Assembly: GCA_001600875.1 (NCBI GenBank) | Contig: BCLD01000016.1 | Location: 1-64,000, forward strand | Origin: Solicoccozyma terricola | Taxonomy: Eukaryota; Basidiomycota; Tremellomycetes; Filobasidiales; Piskurozymaceae | Length of the DNA: 64,000 nt | Direction of reading: 5' to 3' | Shown here: positions 45,879 through 57,805 of the stretch, piece after piece | Layout of the letters: each line of letters begins with the position of its first letter | Numbering within the stretch: position 1 is the first letter of the stretch | The notes under the pieces: model-generated | What the model was told of the DNA's origin: nothing | Seen by the model: the letters and a program-made list of their open reading frames with translations, nothing else | Database searches by the model: none | Position numbers and translations under genes: made by a program

Positions 45879-46638
45879 ATGGCCGCTGCCGCTTCAGGTC
45901 TCGATCAAGCTGCGCTCGATGCTGTCAGCCGCATTGTCTCCGAGGCGATTGCTCCACTACGACTTGATACCAATACCATCAAGGACGACATCGTCACAAT
46001 AAAGAATGATATCACCGGCGTCAGGGCCAGGTTCGACAACGTTGACGGTCGTCTCGACAACATTGACGGTCGTCTCGACAACATTGACGGTCGTCTTGGC
46101 GGTATGGACAACAGGCTGAACGTTATCGATGCCTCGCTGGTCCAAGTGCGCGAAAATGGGGAGGCTCTCCGCCACATTGTCCTTGACCAGGGTAACCGTC
46201 TGGTTCCATTCCAAAATGCTATTCAGAATGCTGTGAACCGTGTCAATGCAGTTGAAGTGGCAAGAGGGGTCTACGAAACCCAACTAAGTGGCAGAGTCGA
46301 GAATCTCCGACAAGAGGTAGACGCTACTTCCATCCGCAGCACCGTCTTGTGAGTCTGAAGCCGACCTCTCTAACCTTCCTCGCTCACCATCACGTCACAG
46401 GATCCGCATGCAAGCTGCCCGATCCTGCAACGTCGTTGGCATTCAACCTGCCATACCGTTCACGAGGATCGACTCCAACGAGGCGATTGACAATTTTCCT
46501 CGCGACGTCCGAGCGATAGATGCCATGAATACACATCAAATCTTAGATCTCGCTGGTTCTATTGGTCTTCAACTCCCACCTCATTCTACAGTCTTTGACA
46601 AACGCCGTGCTCTTCAAAACTTCATTGGTTACTCGTGA
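45879..46638 (+). CDS. Hypothetical coiled-coil protein with 21-bp heptad repeats
   Basis: Two exons (45879-46348, 46401-46638) give 235 residues. Residues 1-150 are one long predicted coiled coil with three exact heptads DN(V/I)DGRL followed by GGMDNRL, a trimeric-coil style pattern. The C-terminal 80 residues (IPFTRIDSNEAI, HQILDLAGSIGLQLPP) are compact and lack known motifs. Similar coiled-coil proteins occur in basidiomycetes as uncharacterised families. It follows the CET1-like gene in the same direction with 231 bp between, so it has its own short promoter. Confidence 0.75.
46035..46097 (+). repeat. 21-bp in-frame tandem repeat (three copies)
   Basis: Three copies of gacaacattgacggtcgtct plus one base start at 46035, 46056 and 46077, nearly identical at DNA level. 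They encode one heptad each inside the coiled coil of the surrounding gene. The near identity indicates recent slippage or duplication, so length may vary among strains. Confidence 0.9.
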
Positions 46639-46890
46639 TACCAGCATACTCAACGACTTGCGGAAATGAGTGAGTGGTATGGACGATCTCCCACAGGGTC
46701 GGCTACCAAAGCTAAACACACTTCGAATGGTGTACCTTCCCCCTCCCCACTTCCCCTCAGCAGAACGTCCGAAATTCCAATCCGTCATCTCCACTTTGTC
46801 TTCCGGGCTTCTCGATTCTTGTAACTTCCAACCCTAGACTTTGGCGACCGTATCCGCGAACACTCTCCTGACACCCTCATCTATTGGGTT

Positions 46891-46921
46891 TCCTTCCCTT
46901 CCCTTCCCTTCCCTTCCCTTC
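46891..46921. repeat. (CCTTC)n simple repeat
   Basis: Six copies of the pentamer CCTTC/CTTCC in the convergent intergenic region 46639-47152, which has no other recognised feature. Confidence 0.9.
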
Positions 46922-47152
46922 GAACGCCCGCCGAAAGATCTCTTTCAGTTGTAGACCAAATGTCATGAATCGACACCAAACATGTTTCCCATTATTAGTA
47001 GATGTATAGTCCATGTGAATTACTGAACCAACAAACTCGACAACTCCCTGACTTTCTATCCCACTGACACCCTTCCCCTTTCGACGTCGCTCACACACAA
47101 AACGAAGGTCATGAATATCATCAAGTGGTACATTTCAATTGCCGGCTCCCGT

Positions 47153-48476
47153 CTACTGCTTCTGTCCGCCATAGCCACGCAGACCCTCCGCAAATTTCCA
47201 GTAGGTCTCGGCGCTGCGAGAGGCAGATACCTCTACTCCGTTCGCAGTGACAGTAGCGATTTGATACTGTAGCAGAGAGAACGACTTTAGCGGCCTAGCG
47301 CCACGAAAGCACTGAACATCAAGCTCCTCCCACTCACTTTGTTCAAACTCCTTGCATCACGATAAAACAGAACCTTCATACACTCATCCATGATCTTCTC
47401 CGCTTCCTCTCTCGACATTAATTCCCCTTCCATCTCACCCTTCAACCCCTTCTCCTGGCGTGCCTCGTACGCTTCCCTGAGTAGAGGTTGCGCGAACGAC
47501 GCTCCGAATCCAGTAGCGAGCGTTGGAGAAGAGTAGGTCGTGCCAAGGAGATCTACGTAGCCGAGGAAGCTGTGAATGGAACAGGCAGCTCGTGTCAGCT
47601 ATCCATCCGGGAATGACTGTTTTGATCCAACACCCACCTCTCTCCATCCTTGTGCCCACCTAGCAGAATCGCATTCCAGAGCGGGTTCATCTTCGTTCTC
47701 TTTGCGTACATGACGTTGGAAAGGTATTCGTAGATTTGTTTCGGAGCGAGGGAAGGATGGGAGTCGGTGGAGCTGCGAACCTGTTCTTTAATCCTGTGAG
47801 GGGAAGTTTCGAATAATCCGCCAAAGGTCAAGGCTGCGAATTTGTGGCAGGGATAGCAGACCATCACCCACATCAAAGCCTCGAGCATCTTCTTCAATGC
47901 CTGAAAATCACTCATGTCACCCGCCACACCCAACAGACACGTCTCGGACAATGGATATAGACGTTCGATATCTCGGAATCGAGCCAATGAACCGTACGAT
48001 GCTGGGGTAACAGCGATGTGAGTCAACGCATCACGCGACATTGCCCCATTGCGACTCACCAAGATTATCAGCAGCAAGCATCACACCGTCTTTGTAGACG
48101 AGTCCAAGGACGGATGTACCGGTGACGAGGGGTTGTCTAATGCGGATGGATATACCAACTGTCAATATTATATTAAAGACTGCGATGCGTCAAGCCATCG
48201 ACTTACTGAGTGTGCTCGTTGGCTCCTGCCACTGCTGACGAGTGTCCATAAAATCCACCATCCTGAGCGCCGTACCCTGTCGTCTTGGCTCCTACGGGTG
48301 CGGTGTTGTACTGATCGAACTGTTGGTGAGGTGTGAGGGTTTGACCCCAGGCAGCTGGATGCTAGCGCGTCGCAGAATGGTGGTAGGGACGGGAAGAGTG
48401 GTGGTTCGGGAGACGGTGTGAGAGACTGGCTCTGTAGGTGGGTATAGAACACCCCCTCGTCACTTACATGATTCAT
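47153..48476 (-). CDS. PRE4: 20S proteasome beta-type subunit (PRE4/beta7)
   Basis: Seven exons (48476-48468, 48319-48207, 48136-48060, 48001-47872, 47793-47638, 47569-47338, 47266-47153) give 276 residues. The first exon is 9 nt and encodes only MNH. Family marks are TGTSVLGLVYKDGVMLAADN formed across introns, LYPLSETCLLGVAGDMSDFQ, KMNPLWNAILLGGHKDGER and GYVDLLGTTYSSPTLATGFG. The propeptide lacks a catalytic threonine context, as in the inactive beta7/PSMB4 subunit, whose C-terminal arm locks the half-proteasomes. The region upstream holds four TGACGTGG motifs. Confidence 0.93.
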
Positions 48477-48610
48477 GGTATGGCAGAGAGACTGGTGTGT
48501 AGAGTCGTTGCTGCTGATGCCACCTGCGTGATGGTGCTCGCTCGCTACCTCGACGAGTAACAAGTCGTCAGCGTCCTAGCTTATCAAACGCCCCTCCTGC
48601 GTGCCAAGTA

Positions 48611-48724
48611 ATGACGTGGTGTGACTATCACTCCAAAACAATGACGTGGCAATGACCTCTCTGCGCCACCCATCAATGACGTGGCATATTCCCCTTCTCG
48701 CCCCGCCCGGTTCAATGACGTGGC
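48611..48724. promoter_or_regulatory. Cluster of four (A)ATGACGTGG motifs
   Basis: AATGACGTGG occurs at about 48610, 48640, 48675 and 48714 with 30-39 bp spacing, all on the plus strand, 130-250 bp upstream of the PRE4 start. TGACGTGG is a CRE/G-box-type bZIP core (ATF/CREB or Hac1-like). Four copies in 115 bp is far above chance. The N gap lies just beyond, so more copies could be missing. Confidence 0.6.
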
Positions 48725-48752
48725 GGGTTGATTTTTTGTTACCCAGACCCCC

Positions 48753-48807
48753 NNNNNNNNNNNNNNNNNNNNNNNNNNNNNNNNNNNNNNNNNNNNNNNN
48801 NNNNNNN

Positions 48808-48842
<35 letters not shown>
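48753..48842. other. Assembly gap (55 N) beside a long poly-C tract
   Basis: Positions 48753-48807 are N. They are preceded by CCC and followed by T and 34 C (48809-48842). The gap most likely covers more of a C homopolymer that the assembler could not resolve. No gene was recognised from 48843 to 50145: the open frames there have no matching partners or clear splice sites, and part (49500-49720) is T- and C-rich low complexity. Confidence 0.97.
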
Positions 48843-48843
<1 letters not shown>

Positions 48844-50145
48844 AACTTTTTTTCTCTCGTTCGAAATTCACCATCCTCCTCGACTTTTACTACACCACGC
48901 AAAGAATCGCTCATCGCAGCACACGTAGCACAGGAGCAGAGTTCGCTCTCTCCACCATCTTGCTGTGGGTTGAAAGTCCCCGGAGCTTCCTGCGCTAGTG
49001 AACCGAGCGGTTTCTCACCCATCGTCCTGCACGAATTCCCGGGTTTCTCGCTCCACGCTAAATTTTCGGGCGAAGACGTCTCACCACCGTGCTGGGAGAA
49101 CGAGCCTCGGTGTGATTTTTGCGAATCCGGTGTTGGCTAGGCGGGGATGTTTCTGATACTACTCAGCGAGTCTGTCCAACGTCGTAACGACGCCGACCGA
49201 AAGGTTGGGAAGGATACTCGAGTCCCCGTCTTGTCCGAGGCGTGGGTTTGAAACGCACTCGATCTCGTTGGAATCCTGGATCTTAAGTGCTATCTGTCCT
49301 TCCTCACTCGGTGGGGGAAACCCAACGCAGGCGATCTGTGAAGGACAGAACGAGATCACCCATCGAGAAGCGTTTCTACAGTTCATAGTAGACAGTCATG
49401 CGATTGCCTTCGAGTTTTCATCGCTCGCTGGTAACACGACGGGGCTTACTCTTGCGTGGTGACCTTTGGAAGGAACCCAGATCGTCTTTTCAGACATATC
49501 GCTTCCTCTTTTTTTTTTTCACACTCTCTCGGTGGGATTTCACGGCGTTGAGGTGATTCGAAATTATCGTTTTGCGCTTCGTCGTGTCTTGTCGGGAGAA
49601 GTGAGCGGGCGTGGAGTCTCTCCTCTTTCCATATTCCTCTGTTTTCTTTTCTTTTTTCTTCACACCTCCCTTCCCTCCCCTCACCTCCCCATCCCTCACA
49701 CACACAAACACACAACTCTCCTCTTCCCCAATGATGCTATTCTTTATTGAATTTCTTCAGCGCCTATACCTTTCCTCTACGGAGGATCGTGGAAAAGAGC
49801 GATACCCTTGACAAAACCCTGAGGGGAAATAGAAGAGTATAGTGTGTTTGCGTCTGCGTAGGATATGTTCGAGAGAGCGAGGGTGACGGTGGTAGATGTA
49901 GTTGCATATAAATACCAAATGATAAAATGAAATTTTCTCTCGATGGACTTTGATATTGCATATGTATATGACCACTACCCGCCATCATCAGCCGCGAGAT
50001 ATGTACGTCGTGCATGGCATATGAGCATGGCAAGTAGACCCTCTATCATACAAGTCTGTAGCGACGCCATCAAGTACAATACCGTGACAAGGGGAGGATC
50101 AGAATGAGAGTGGCAAGGTGTAAGTAACTACAACAGAGTTTCGAA

Positions 50146-51051
50146 CTACGTCGTGAGCTGCGCGACGTGCTCTTTGACCGCTCGAGCTCGGTCTGCTCGT
50201 TGGAGTTGCGCAGAAGTGACCTGGAAAAGTGCATATAGAGTCAGCTACCTATTCCATCGCTTGCTACGATGCCCCTACATGCTGCTCACCTTGGCTAGCG
50301 TGTCCAGGTTCTGTAAAGTCGCAGTGAACGTCGCCCTGACCTCTTCCCGACGAGGTGCGGGTTCTGCGATGATGGTGAACCATGCCATATATAAGTAACC
50401 ATCGACTCTCACCCTGTCGACTCTCGACACTCACCATCCACATCCATCTCCTCGGCCACCTGCTTCCCTGCTACGGGCATCGTAGGCGGGTCCCACTCTA
50501 ATTGCGCCTTCATCCCTTGAATTTGGCTCTCCAGCTGGACGATATTGCTCGGCACCTTGCGTCTCAGATCTGACAGGTTCATCTGGTATTCGACTACTTG
50601 ACGTTGGACGCCAAACATCCGCGAGTCGAGAGCTTCGTCGAATGGTTCGGTTGCTGAGGAAGGAAAAATGGGTTAGCCGTGTACGGATCCCGGACGGTAC
50701 GAGTTTGCATAAGCTTACTTGATAAATAGTCCTCGTAGTTGTGACCATTGACGCAAAGATTGGGAATTGCCGATTGGAAGATATGGCCGATTTTCTGGAT
50801 GCAGAGTGCGCGGATGTCAAATCGACGTTCGTCTCACTCGACCACGTCAGGCATCGATCAATGACACGCACATCCAGCATCCTTGCTTCCACCTCCTTCC
50901 TGAGTTTCCCGTCTACATCCTCCTCCGATGCCATCCGTCTGTCCACGAGGACTTTGATGGTCTTTTCGAAATTACTCTTGACTCTTTCCCAGTCTTCTTC
51001 TCGTTCAATCGCGATACGTTGAGGTTGTTCTGCTGCGGCTGGCGGTGGCAT
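50146..51051 (-). CDS. MIS14: Kinetochore protein Mis14/Nsl1-like (MIND complex)
   Basis: Five exons (51051-50872, 50794-50719, 50653-50435, 50363-50290, 50220-50146) give 207 residues. Marks are the N-terminal VKSNFEKTIKVLVDRRM, then KIGHIFQSAIPNLCVNGHNY joined by splicing to EDYLSTTEPFDEALDSRM, and a coiled-coil second half ending in a basic tail. Mis14 is a subunit of the Mis12/MIND complex that links the inner centromere to Ndc80 at outer kinetochores. Length fits the family. It diverges from the HOS2-like gene with 171 bp between starts. Confidence 0.82.
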
Positions 51052-51222
51052 TGTAAGTGATGGTGGTGGTGGTGGGTGGGGGGGAAGAGGTGTCGCGAAG
51101 GGAGGGAGGTGTTGTATCTGATGCGTCTGGATCCAGCTGTGGTCTGCCTGGGTGTCGATGTATGATGAGCGAGCTTGTTGTTGACAATGTCGAGGTGCGC
51201 GATGTCCGTGTCATATCGATCG

Positions 51223-52220
51223 ATGTCCGCTTTCAACAGCAATCAAGCAGGTCCCGTCGTGCACACGATTTCAAACCACCACTCCAGCACCGCCCGCATG
51301 GTCCAACTCGGCACCAGCTTCGACGCTCCGTCCGACACCTTCTCCGACAGTCCATTCTTCTTTGACAGGCACTTGATCGGTATTCCTCAGCAGGAAGGGG
51401 CGATCGTTCAGGTGAGAGAGGCGACGGTCGGGTCTTGCTCACGTTTATAAAAGATCATCAGCTGATACCGGGTCACAGCCGCATAGCAACGCCCGTGTCT
51501 CCTACTTTCATCCAAAAGATGTCGGATCTTACCACTATGGTGTGAGTGTGGACGTTATTGCGTGAGGTCAATCTGCTGCTTCCACTAAACACCGCACTCA
51601 TCATCCACCCAGGTCGGCCACCCGATGGTGCCACACCGGCTCACTCTCACCAATGATCTCGTTCTCGGCTACGGATTGCACGAGCGTATGAAAGTGTACT
51701 CACCACGCAAGGCGACTAGGGAGGAGCTTGAGCGGTTTCATGCTACCGACTACATCGAGTTCTTATCAAGGTGAGAGTTGACATGGGGGGACTTGAAGCG
51801 GGGTGTCTGCTTTCAGCTGATGTCCGCCAACCAATTCCCTTCCGGCACAGAGTCACGCCCGTGTCCCTGACCAAGATGCTCGAGCAAAACCTCGCTTCAC
51901 AAAATCCCTCCCTCGTTACACCCATTCAACCACCTCACAAGACCTTTAATATGGGTGAAGACTGTCCCGCTTTCACCGGACTCTTCTCCTTTTGTCAACA
52001 ATACGCTGGATCCAGTCTCGCTGCTTCGCGGAAACTCGGTGATGGATTGACGGATATCGCGATCAATTGGAGTGGAGGATTACATCACGCGAAAAAGGCA
52101 GAGGCAAGTGGGTTTTGCTACATGAACGATATCGTTTTGGCGATATTAGAATTGCTCAGGTGAGATATGTACATGCTTGGCTTTTGGCAGAGAATGAAGG
52201 AAGTTGACCGCGGTCAACCC

Positions 52221-52280
<60 letters not shown>

Positions 52281-53115
52281 TTGCAATTCCCCGTACAGAG
52301 TCCACGCTCGTGTCCTTTACATCGACATTGACATTCATCACGGCGACGGTGTTCAAGAAGCATTCTATCGTTCGAACCGGGTGCTCACCGTTTCTTTCCA
52401 CAAATACGACAAGTTTTTCTTCCCAGGCACCGGAGACCTGCAAGAGATTGGCTCGAACGAAGGGAAATATTTTTCCCTCAACGTTCCTCTTCGCGATGGT
52501 ATCGACGATGAGAGTTACCTCGCGATGTTCAAGGCTGTGATGGAACCGACTATCAACACTTTTCGACCTGATAGCATTGTACTTCAATGCGGAGCGGATA
52601 GTCTCGGTTCTGATCGTTTGGGAACTTTCAATTTGAGCATTCAAGCTCATGGGGAGTGTGTAAGATTCATCAAATCATTCAACCTACCTCTTCTCGTTCT
52701 TGGCGGTGGTGGATATCGACAGACTTCGGTGGCTAGATGTTGGACATACGAAACGTCTGTGCTAACGTCCGCTTCCGTGTCTGATCGACTACCTTCGACT
52801 CGATGGGACGCTTATTTCCCTGATATGAACCTTCATCCACCTCTCAATTCATCCATCGAAAACCTGAATAGCCGACACGAACTGGAAGGGATTCGTCGTA
52901 AAGTTCGAGAACAGTTACGTATTCTCAACGGAGCGCCCAGTATTCAAATGCAAGAAATTCCACCAAGTCTGACTGGTCAAGCTGCTGATGACGAGTTGAA
53001 TGAGGATGAAGCGGATGAAAGTATGGGATCCGGTCAGGCGGGGGAAGCGCGTTGGGGTGATGCGACAACTAGGAACGAGATGAATCCAAAAGTCCTTTGG
53101 AAGAAGGGAACGTGA
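51223..53115 (+). CDS. HOS2: Class I histone deacetylase (HOS2/HDAC3 type)
   Basis: Five exons (51223-51411, 51479-51541, 51613-51770, 51851-52159, 52299-53115) give 511 residues. A 65-residue N-terminal extension precedes [20 protein letters not shown]. The catalytic core keeps [11 protein letters not shown] (His pair), [17 protein letters not shown] (zinc Asp and His), [19 protein letters not shown] Asp ligand and GGGGYR with the transition-state tyrosine. The acidic C-terminus ends [13 protein letters not shown]2 acts in the SET3 complex, deacetylating histones in coding regions. Start 51298 (MVQLGTS) is possible. Intron 4 holds a 57-nt poly-C run. Confidence 0.94.
52222..52278. repeat. 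57-nt poly-C run inside an HDAC intron
   Basis: An unbroken C run lies in intron 4 (52160-52298), 20 nt before its acceptor. It could act as a giant polypyrimidine tract. Its reported length is open to sequencing error. Confidence 0.95.
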
Positions 53116-53549
53116 AAAGAGAGGGCTGAGAAAAAGCATCGCGAGATCGGTAGGCATCGAGATCGTAGAACACCAGAGAGGGCGGTCATCGACGTTGGTT
53201 GTCGCCGGCGCGCCAAACGAACGTGTAGATCAACCGCCGGCTAGCTACACCGCCAGCGGTCCTACCAGCGGTCCCACCAGCTACGTCACCAGCTATCCCA
53301 CCAGCTACACCACGTTGCATCAAGCCTTCACATCAAGTCGCTGAGGGTCACTAGTCCGGACCAAGCAACGTCGTCGTCATCAACCCCCGCAATCTGTTGA
53401 TTCGCCATGACCTGTGCTGTTATCGTCATCCATTACTCGGTGGCATCACGCACGTAGCCAACGCTGTCGGGATGGAGGGAAGTGCATCGATAGATAGATA
53501 GAGGATGTGATTGTGCTGAATGTGATATGCGAAAAGAATGTACCCCCCA

Positions 53550-53675
53550 CCCCCCCCCCCCCCCCCCCGGTGTGCCTCCCGCGCGTCGCACTTTGTCCAC
53601 TTTTTGTTTGTTGACAATTAATTCCTCGTGACCGCGTAGTCGAGGACGGGATGGGATGGGATGGGATGGGATGGG
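53550..53675. repeat. Poly-C run and (ATGGG)5 before the FHA gene
   Basis: Nineteen C at 53550-53568 and five copies of ATGGG at 53651-53675. The preceding stretch 53225-53320 also repeats CACCAGC(G/T)(A/G)-like phrases. No gene was recognised between 53116 and 53762. Confidence 0.85.
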
Positions 53676-53762
53676 TGGATGGCATCACCATACACACAGT
53701 CATCTCACACTCACATACTCCAGGACTGCACTCCCTCCGACCCTACCCTCCTACCCTCCCTC

Positions 53763-55424
53763 ATGGACTTGTTCTCCACGCCGGCGAGACCGTTCAACCG
53801 CGCATCAGCAGCTGCGCTCACACGTCGTCCTCTCTCTCCTCATCCTCATCCTCACTCCACAAACATCCACACCAACATCCTCACAGCCCCATCCTCAGCG
53901 ACCCCGACGGCGATGGCGACGGCGATAAAGCAGCGTGAACCTCTCAAGCGTGTCGCCGCATCTTCATCCCTGCTCGCGACTCCGAAACGTCGCAAGGTCA
54001 CCACCGTCCATCTCCTGACACCTCCAAAGTCATCTCCGACGTCGGCGGCTGGAGGTGGTGGTGGAAAGCGACCGTTCCTCCTAGCTGGCAGATCATCGTC
54101 CACCACTCTCGACCTCTCATTGGATTTCACACCGTCGTCCCCTCTGACGCAAAGTGGAAACATCCTACCGTCCTCACCCATGTCTGCTTCCATCGTCGCA
54201 CCTTCTTCACCCATCGTTCAACGATCCCGTGTCGATGCCATTCCCCTCACCACCAGCACCACCACCAGTAACCCACTTCCGATCCCATTCGACGGCACAT
54301 TCATCCTAATCATCGGTCGATCTCGTCATATCACTCCACGACAACAACCCCTGCTCAACAACCCAGAACTCTGCTCCAAACTATCTGTATCTCTCGACGC
54401 GCCACTCCGGTTCTCCTCCCTACCAAGAGGAGCTTCTCATGCGTCTCGTCATCACGTCGCATTAGAGTACCTCGCTTCGTCGGACAAAATCAAACTCGTC
54501 GTCCTCGGTCAGAACGGATGCAAGGTACGAATGATAGATGGTCAGGTAAAGAGATTCGGACAACATCGCGTAGTAGTCCTTGATAGGCCCTCGGGACCAC
54601 AAGCAATGATCGAAATCGATTTCTACAGTTGCAAGGTATGCATTCCCTGGCCTGCAACGACGGCGATGACCACGGCGACGGCGACGGCAACGGCGACGGC
54701 GACAGTTCAGGAACTCGTCGCAGAACCATCCAGTCCACTATCTAGTCCTGTGATGGGAGATCGTCTTACATACCCGATCAGATCATCCAGCGTCACCGTT
54801 CCATTCTCGTCACCTCTACCAGGTATATCCTCCGTAGTCGACTTGGGCGGATCATCAGATTTATCAAGCGAATCCGAGGAAGACCAGGAAGGCGAGGAGG
54901 AGGAGGACGGGGAGGAAGAAGAAAAGGAAGACGACGATGTGATCATGAAATCTATCAAATCGAGATCTTCCTCTGTGTCCGCATCGGATAACCAACAATT
55001 CAACAAAGGTCGCACCGCTTCCACGCCGTCTTCACCTACCGTCATCGTCACGCACCACCGCACCTCGTCGACAGTGGAATCCACTCCAAGCAACCTTCCT
55101 CCACCACCAACCGACGTTGACCTCGTCGCTCTCATCGCTAACACTCTCGTGTTCTCCGGTCACTCCGCAAGCGCTCTGCCAGATGTTGTAAAGTCGATCA
55201 TGGAGGTATGTGGTTGAGGACCTTTGTCGCTCAATTCGTTATCGTTATGGCAAGAGCCTGATCACCACCCTTTTTCTGCAGACCCAACCATCGCTCCGTG
55301 AACTTGGCTCTGAACAGTTATGGTCAGCATGGGTCAAGCAGACGCTGTTCGCTCATCCAATGTTTGGCAAGGTGGACCGTAAGGGCAAGGTGAGCAATCG
55401 TGTATTTCTCTTTTTCCCAAAAAG

Positions 55425-55464
<40 letters not shown>

Positions 55465-55700
55465 TCCCCGTCGCTCATTACATTACATGTCCGACACGAC
55501 CACTGCTACAGGATGTTTCCGGTAAATCACTTCTCCCTCTATTCTTCTACCTCCCTGCCGAGGACGAAGACAGACAGCGAGCTATCGAATTAGGAAGTCT
55601 AGTCAGGCCATTGCGCGGAGTTCAGCAGCGTGGTGGGAAGGCAATCGACTGGAGGCCTGTGGGAGGTGGAAGGAGACGCAGGGACGGAGAAGGGGAATGA
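53763..55700 (+). CDS. FHA-domain nuclear protein (TOS4/PLM2-like)
   Basis: Three exons (53763-55205, 55282-55389, 55512-55700) give 579 residues. A serine/proline-rich basic N-terminus has a likely nuclear signal (LATPKRRKV). The FHA core lies about residues 175-300: FILIIGRSRH, LRFSSLPRGASHASRHHVAL (the loop residues that bind phosphothreonine), and LVVLGQNGCKVRMIDG. An acidic run of about 20 E and D (54874-54942) follows, then S/T-rich sequence and a conserved C-terminal helical part that crosses both introns (LWSAWVKQTLFAHPMFGKV). Yeast TOS4 and PLM2 are S-phase chromatin regulators; orthology is not proved. Start 53763 was chosen because the upstream in-frame codons are simple repeat. 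Confidence 0.8.
55425..55457. repeat. 33-nt poly-A run in the second intron of the FHA gene
   Basis: Unbroken A run inside intron 55390-55511, following AAAAAG. It is not near a splice site. Confidence 0.95.
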
Positions 55701-55891
55701 GGTGGTTGGTCATCCAAGCCCTGCAATTTGAGAAATCGATCGCTTTTATTTATCGTTATCCGTATTAGTGCTTGATGGTGCCTCGATGACACGTGACTCG
55801 ATCCCGCTCGAGTCGATGGAGATTCAACCCAACCGTCTTGAAATGTTGCAACGTCGTCCATCCAACATCAACACCATCCATCCAGCTCACC

Positions 55892-56793
55892 ATGTGGCCA
55901 TTCGCATCGTCACCATCCGTCCCCGCGTCACCGCCGCCAGCTCCCGTCGAGGATCGATGTCCCGTTGACCACGACACTCGAGCTTCATGGCTTCGAGCCA
56001 ATCCAGGTTCCACTTCGCCGTTCGTACAGGCCGCTAGCTCCACCACTCAAGATTCTCAAGCAGGTCCATCCACCCCCTCAGCAAACGCTCCAGCACCACC
56101 ACGACTGTCAACCGATCGTGTTGTTTCGACCATACCTCGGGAATTTCGAAATATTCCTACACCACCACCTCCTGAAGCGTCCACGGGCTCCGCGTCTTCA
56201 GCGCGGCCCGTTGATCCTTCAACAGAAGCCAACTGGGTATACCCCTCCGAGCTACAATTCTTCCAAGCAATGCTGAGAAAAAACCACGATCCCAATGCTG
56301 CCGACATGGCAACGATTGTACCCATTCACAACGCGGTGAACGAGAGAGCTTGGGCAGAATTGCTAAAGTGGGAAAAGGGGATGGGAGGAGAGAAATGTGG
56401 AGGAGTCAAGTTGGTTAGCTTCAAAGGTCGGCCGCGGGATCGAACACCAAAAGCTTGGATAAACACAGCGTTGGGGTGAGTTAAATCTCGGTTTTTACTT
56501 GTTGCATTTAGGAGGATGCCATGAACTAAATGAACGCTTCGCTTTCCTCTAATCACAGATACACCGCTCCCTTCGATCGACATGATTGGGTCATCTCCCG
56601 ATGTGGAACAAAGATACGATACGTCATTGACTTCTACACTGGTCGGCCGCCGTCCGCTTCTACATCCACTGCATCGTCGGGCATGCCATCGAAGGATGCA
56701 GGGAATTTGAGCTTTTACTTGGATGTCCGGCCGGCGTTGGATGGTTGGGAAGGTGCTCGGATGAGACTGGGGAAGCTGTTCGGAGTGTCGTAA
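55892..56793 (+). CDS. CYC3: Cytochrome c heme lyase (holocytochrome-c synthase)
   Basis: Two exons (55892-56475, 56559-56793) give 272 residues. Near the N-terminus [14 protein letters not shown] has the CPV heme-binding motif of the family. The conserved core starts [17 protein letters not shown], continues with [33 protein letters not shown], and after the intron [14 protein letters not shown] and YVIDFYTG. The enzyme, in the mitochondrial intermembrane space, attaches heme to the CxxCH of apocytochrome c (or c1). The start follows ctcacc and gives the normal family length. Confidence 0.93.
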
Positions 56794-57362
56794 TGGTAGT
56801 AATGGGCATGACCTTTCGAGTATGGGACCTGGCTGGCCAAAGAACACCTGAAAGGAAAATAGTCCTCGGTCGCGTAGTCCACGCCGGAGGGACAGGCAGG
56901 TCCGTGTTTCGTCATTCCTTCCAACTACCTATATCACTCTCCGCCTTTCCTTACACCGTCAGCTGGACATTATCGTCAATAATGAAGGTCCCTCCACGAA
57001 CAAGTGACACGAGAAAGCTCTGTGGGCTCGTCTGTTTGTGGAGGGGGGACGTTGGAAACTCGCCGCAGTGAGCTGGGTTGGCTGCCGCTGTTGAAGTGAC
57101 CTGCTGGTTCTCGACGCCATCGACGCCATCATTCCTGCGTTGGGCGGCCTTGGCCAACTGCCATGAGCCGTCAGCAGGGCATCCGCGTGATCATGGCTCT
57201 TTTGCACAGTTCGCGGAGACATGTCGGAATCACGTAGCTCTGAGACCTCTCATCGGGATCCGCCATGACTATAGCGACAGCGCACTAGAACGTTGCACCT
57301 GACCGTTGTACGTTGCCAGAGTGACGGAAAGGAGCTCTCCGTCATTCAAGCATGTATTCAGT

Positions 57363-57406
57363 TATTCAGGCGGTGTTGTCAAGGTATTCAGGCGGTGTTG
57401 TCAAGG
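57363..57406. repeat. 22-bp tandem duplication
   Basis: Two perfect copies of tattcaggcggtgttgtcaagg start at 57363 and 57385. Nearby are C runs at 57469-57493 and a duplicated CCCCCCCCCGGCG block at 57644-57672. No gene was recognised from 56794 to 57805. Confidence 0.9.
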
Positions 57407-57805
57407 CGAGCAACAGCGTCATCCAGGTCAGAGGACGCAGACGAGACTACCCGGATGTAGTGGCGGAGCCCCCCCCCCCCCCCCCCCCCCCCCACTGGGT
57501 CCCATTGCTCGATTGATTCTGGCTGATGATGCGGCCAACGGCGAATCAATGCGAGGCAAGAGAAAAAGGTGTGTGTTTCCGGGGGGAGCTTTTCCCCACG
57601 ATCATACGGTCTACGTAGGGTCCTGATGAAACGCATCTTGAAACCCCCCCCCCCGGCGCCCCCCCCCCGGCGCATCCTATCATTCCAACAACTTGTCAGC
57701 AGATATCCGGTCTTGCATTGCTGAGGATCTACTCCTCATGTGAGTCGAAAACCGAAGTCATGTCACATTCCCGCCTCCGGTAGTTCCCCTGCAAACCTTT
57801 TTCAG

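Noticed and set aside
49446..49811. Open frames on both strands near 49.5-49.8 kb
   Set aside because: They consist of T/C-rich low-complexity sequence with no splice-linked partners or family motifs.
51057..51242. Extended N-terminus of the HDAC or an antisense gene in the MIS14/HOS2 intergenic region
   Set aside because: GGT repeats create the open frames; the divergent start codons at 51051 and 51223 explain the region.
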